Shown in pieces: positions 61,852 to 64,000 of a stretch of DNA of 64,000 bases. A model generated the notes under the pieces. It saw only the letters and a program-made list of their open reading frames with translations, made no database searches and was not told the DNA's origin. The first letter of the stretch is position 1. Each line of letters starts with the position of its first letter. A program made the translations under genes and the position numbers. The stretch is from Scylla paramamosain. Its lineage: Eukaryota > Arthropoda > Malacostraca > Decapoda > Portunidae. The DNA lies in the NCBI RefSeq assembly GCF_035594125.1, contig NW_026973702.1, positions 23,501-87,500 on the forward strand. The letters run 5' to 3'.

Positions 61852-62100
61852 TACCTCTCATTTCCTCCCTTCACATATCTTTACAGCCTCTCCCCCCTCC
61901 TTTCCCCCTCCTCTCTCTTTTGTACACCTCTTTCCCTCTCTTTCACACACCTTCATATTTTGTCTTCCCTTCCTTCCCTCCTGTCCTTATCTCCCTCCCT
62001 CCCTCCGCCCATCCTTCATACGTTTATCTCCTTTCCTTCCCTCCTTCACACTTTCTTATCTTCCTCCCTCCTGCATCCTCTCCTCCTCTCCTTCTAACTT
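61760..62100. repeat. (CT)n microsatellite and pyrimidine-rich tail
   Basis: About 45 CT units (61760-61849), then C/T-rich sequence with TCCC words to about 62100. Confidence 0.95.
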
Positions 62101-62308
62101 AACGCGTAAGGAAAAAGAAGGAATGTATTATTATTATGCTGGGACGAACATTTTTAAAACTTCTTTCTTTTTCTTCAGTTCTTCCTGTTTTTTTTTTCTT
62201 TTTTGGTTCATGTTTTCATTCCATTCGTAATATTATCGTTATTGCTATTTTTGTTATTCATTATTGTTATTATTACATGTTGTCGTGATTATCAAAACGG
62301 CTTCACCG

Positions 62309-62414
62309 TCACAAACGACAACAACAACAACAGCAACAACAACAACAACATCAACAACAATAACCGGTACCCCTCCTATATAAAAACAAAAGCAACAACA
62401 ATTACTACTACTCT

Positions 62415-62456
<42 letters not shown>

Positions 62457-62465
62457 CACTCCTAT

Positions 62466-62506
<41 letters not shown>

Positions 62507-62620
62507 TCACTACTAATACTACTTTTACTACTACTACTACCGCCACTACCACTACCACTACCACTACTACTACTACGTAGCTGCTACTACTACTACTACT
62601 ACTGCTGCTACTACAAATAG
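62309..62620. repeat. CAA and ACT trinucleotide repeats
   Basis: CAA repeats (62309-62362) followed by ACT/CTA repeats (about 62400-62612) with variants. The poly-Thr frame is an artefact. Confidence 0.96.
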
Positions 62621-62661
62621 CATAAGAGAAATTAGCAGCAGAAAAGAAAAATTCGCAGCAG

Positions 62662-62663
<2 letters not shown>

Positions 62664-62756
<93 letters not shown>
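62664..62756. repeat. (GA)n microsatellite
   Basis: About 46 GA units. Confidence 0.97.
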
Positions 62757-62759
<3 letters not shown>

Positions 62760-62818
62760 TGTTTTCCATCTTATTATGATTTCTTGCACGCCATCACGCT
62801 TCCTTGCACCTACTTTTC

Positions 62819-62900
62819 TCCCTCCTCCTCCTCCTCCTCCTCCTCCTCCTCCTCCTCTTCCTCTCTTCCCTCTCCTCCTCCTCCTCCACTTCCTCCTCTT
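62819..62900. repeat. (CTC)n microsatellite
   Basis: About 12 CTC units (62820-62856) plus a shorter block near 62873-62888. Confidence 0.95.
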
Positions 62901-63310
62901 CGACACAACACGGTTGCCTCATCATTCAGGGAGCGGCGTCCCCACCTTAGGAAACCCTAGATATGACCACGAGAGTACTGATACGGGTGGGAGGAGAGGG
63001 GAAAGATGGGGGGGTGTGAGAGAGAGAGAGAGGGAAGTGCTTAAGGGAGCGAGGAGGGAGAAGGGGAGAGGTAGGAGTAAAAAATATGTTTGTTATTCTC
63101 TTCCACTGCTGAAGGAAGGAGGTGGAAGGGAAGATGGAGGACGAAGAAGGAGAGGAAGAGAGAGAGATGGAGGAGCAAGGAGAGAAAGGGTGATGTGGGA
63201 GGAAGGAGGGAAGAGAACCGTAAGTAGGTGGAGGAAAAGATTGGTAGATTTTTCTTTATCTTTTTTCTCGTTTTCTTTCGTTTGTCTGCTTCCCTGTTGA
63301 TTAACTTAGT
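62900..63310. other. Purine-rich non-coding interval
   Basis: G/A-rich with GGAGAG words. No gene recognised. Confidence 0.55.

Positions 63311-63311
<1 letters not shown>

Positions 63312-63400
<89 letters not shown>
63312..63400. repeat. (CT)n microsatellite
   Basis: Two CT blocks separated by one extra C. Confidence 0.97.
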
Positions 63401-63402
<2 letters not shown>

Positions 63403-64000
63403 TATATATACCATTGACTCACCTTTCGTTTTCTGATCTTTTGTCTCACATTCTACAATTCTCATTCACTTTCTTTCTATCTCCTTCACTGCTTTTGCTC
63501 TACAATTTGTCTCTCCTTCAGTCCTCCTTTCCTTTATTTTTTTCTCTCTTTCAATCCCTCTTTATCATATTTCTTTAATTTTCATATTTTTCATTCTTTC
63601 TTTTTTTCTTTTGCACATGTCTGGTATCTCTTTGTAGATTATCTCCTTTTCTTTCCTCCCTCCTTCTCTTCCCTCCGTCTCACCATCTTCCCTCCCTCCT
63701 GTCCCTGAATCTTCCTGTACGTTCTCCCTTCTCTCCCTCCCTTCCCTCTCTTTCTTCCCTCTCTCGTTCTCTTCTCTCCCTGCTTCCTGTCCTTCCTTCC
63801 CCTTCCTTCCGTCCCTCCTTCATCATTCTCTTTCTTCCTTCCTTCTTCCCTTCTTTCCTTTACGTCCCTCCCTCCCCCTTTTCTTCCCTTCCTTCTCTCT
63901 ATCCTATCCTTACATCTTTCCTTTTCGTCCTCCCTCCCGCCGTTTCCTCCTTGGATTTGCGACTCCCAGACCACAACAGCCGCTGCAAACGTCTCAGTAC
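63400..64000. repeat. Pyrimidine-rich low-complexity DNA with TTCC/CCCT words
   Basis: Almost entirely C/T on the plus strand, with TTCC, CTCC and TCCC words. Long open frames on either strand are compositional. Confidence 0.85.

Noticed and set aside
62203..62580. Poly-threonine and poly-asparagine frame
   Set aside because: Translation of CAA and ACT trinucleotide repeats.

Overview
The window is eukaryotic, repeat-dominated DNA, most likely from an arthropod and probably a decapod crustacean such as a crab. The evidence is a short interstitial CCTAA/TTAGG telomere-type tract, a mariner element, two Ty3/gypsy elements, several copies of one non-LTR (LINE) family that I associate with crab genomes, and very dense long GA/CT, CA/TG and TA microsatellites. 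The organism call is inference. There are no operons and no bacterial genes. The only convincing host protein gene is an intronless two-KH-domain gene at about 50.05-51.39 kb.

Layout. 1-1737: 3' part of a Ty3/gypsy element (integrase, polypurine tract, 205-bp LTR), cut by the window edge. 1738-33460: AT-rich satellite array of about 96-bp monomers. In much of it, especially 16.1-33.4 kb, the monomers form a higher-order unit of about 1.1 kb. Orientation flips repeatedly, giving a 1.5-kb-arm inverted repeat (4889-9379), a perfect 198-bp-arm palindrome (27861-28259) and an inverted module present three times. A young, nearly complete Ty3/gypsy element on the minus strand (9952-16092) sits inside one satellite monomer with a 4-bp target duplication. 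Its gag-pol junction carries a textbook -1 frameshift signal.

33461-36000: three 5S-rRNA-like fragments on the minus strand, separated by TTC, ATT and TA microsatellites. An apparently intact mariner with perfect 32-bp inverted repeats is inserted in the TA tract. 36000-41588: mostly unremarkable non-coding DNA with a (GA)60-G12 tract and one old duplication. 41589-48206: an older full-length LINE on the minus strand, split by a second copy of the same LINE on the plus strand. 48520-49825: a mosaic of LINE fragments. 49919-49980: telomere-like tract. 50051-51394: KH gene on the minus strand. 51909-52190: another LINE 3' end. 52190-64000: microsatellites and low-complexity DNA with several degenerate minisatellites and one weak candidate first exon (59183-59353, minus).

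How parts relate. The mobile elements are independent insertions whose nesting gives relative ages: satellite array before both Ty3 elements; older LINE before younger LINE; TA tract before mariner. Nearly all long open frames in the satellite and microsatellite regions are artefacts of repeats and are not listed as genes.
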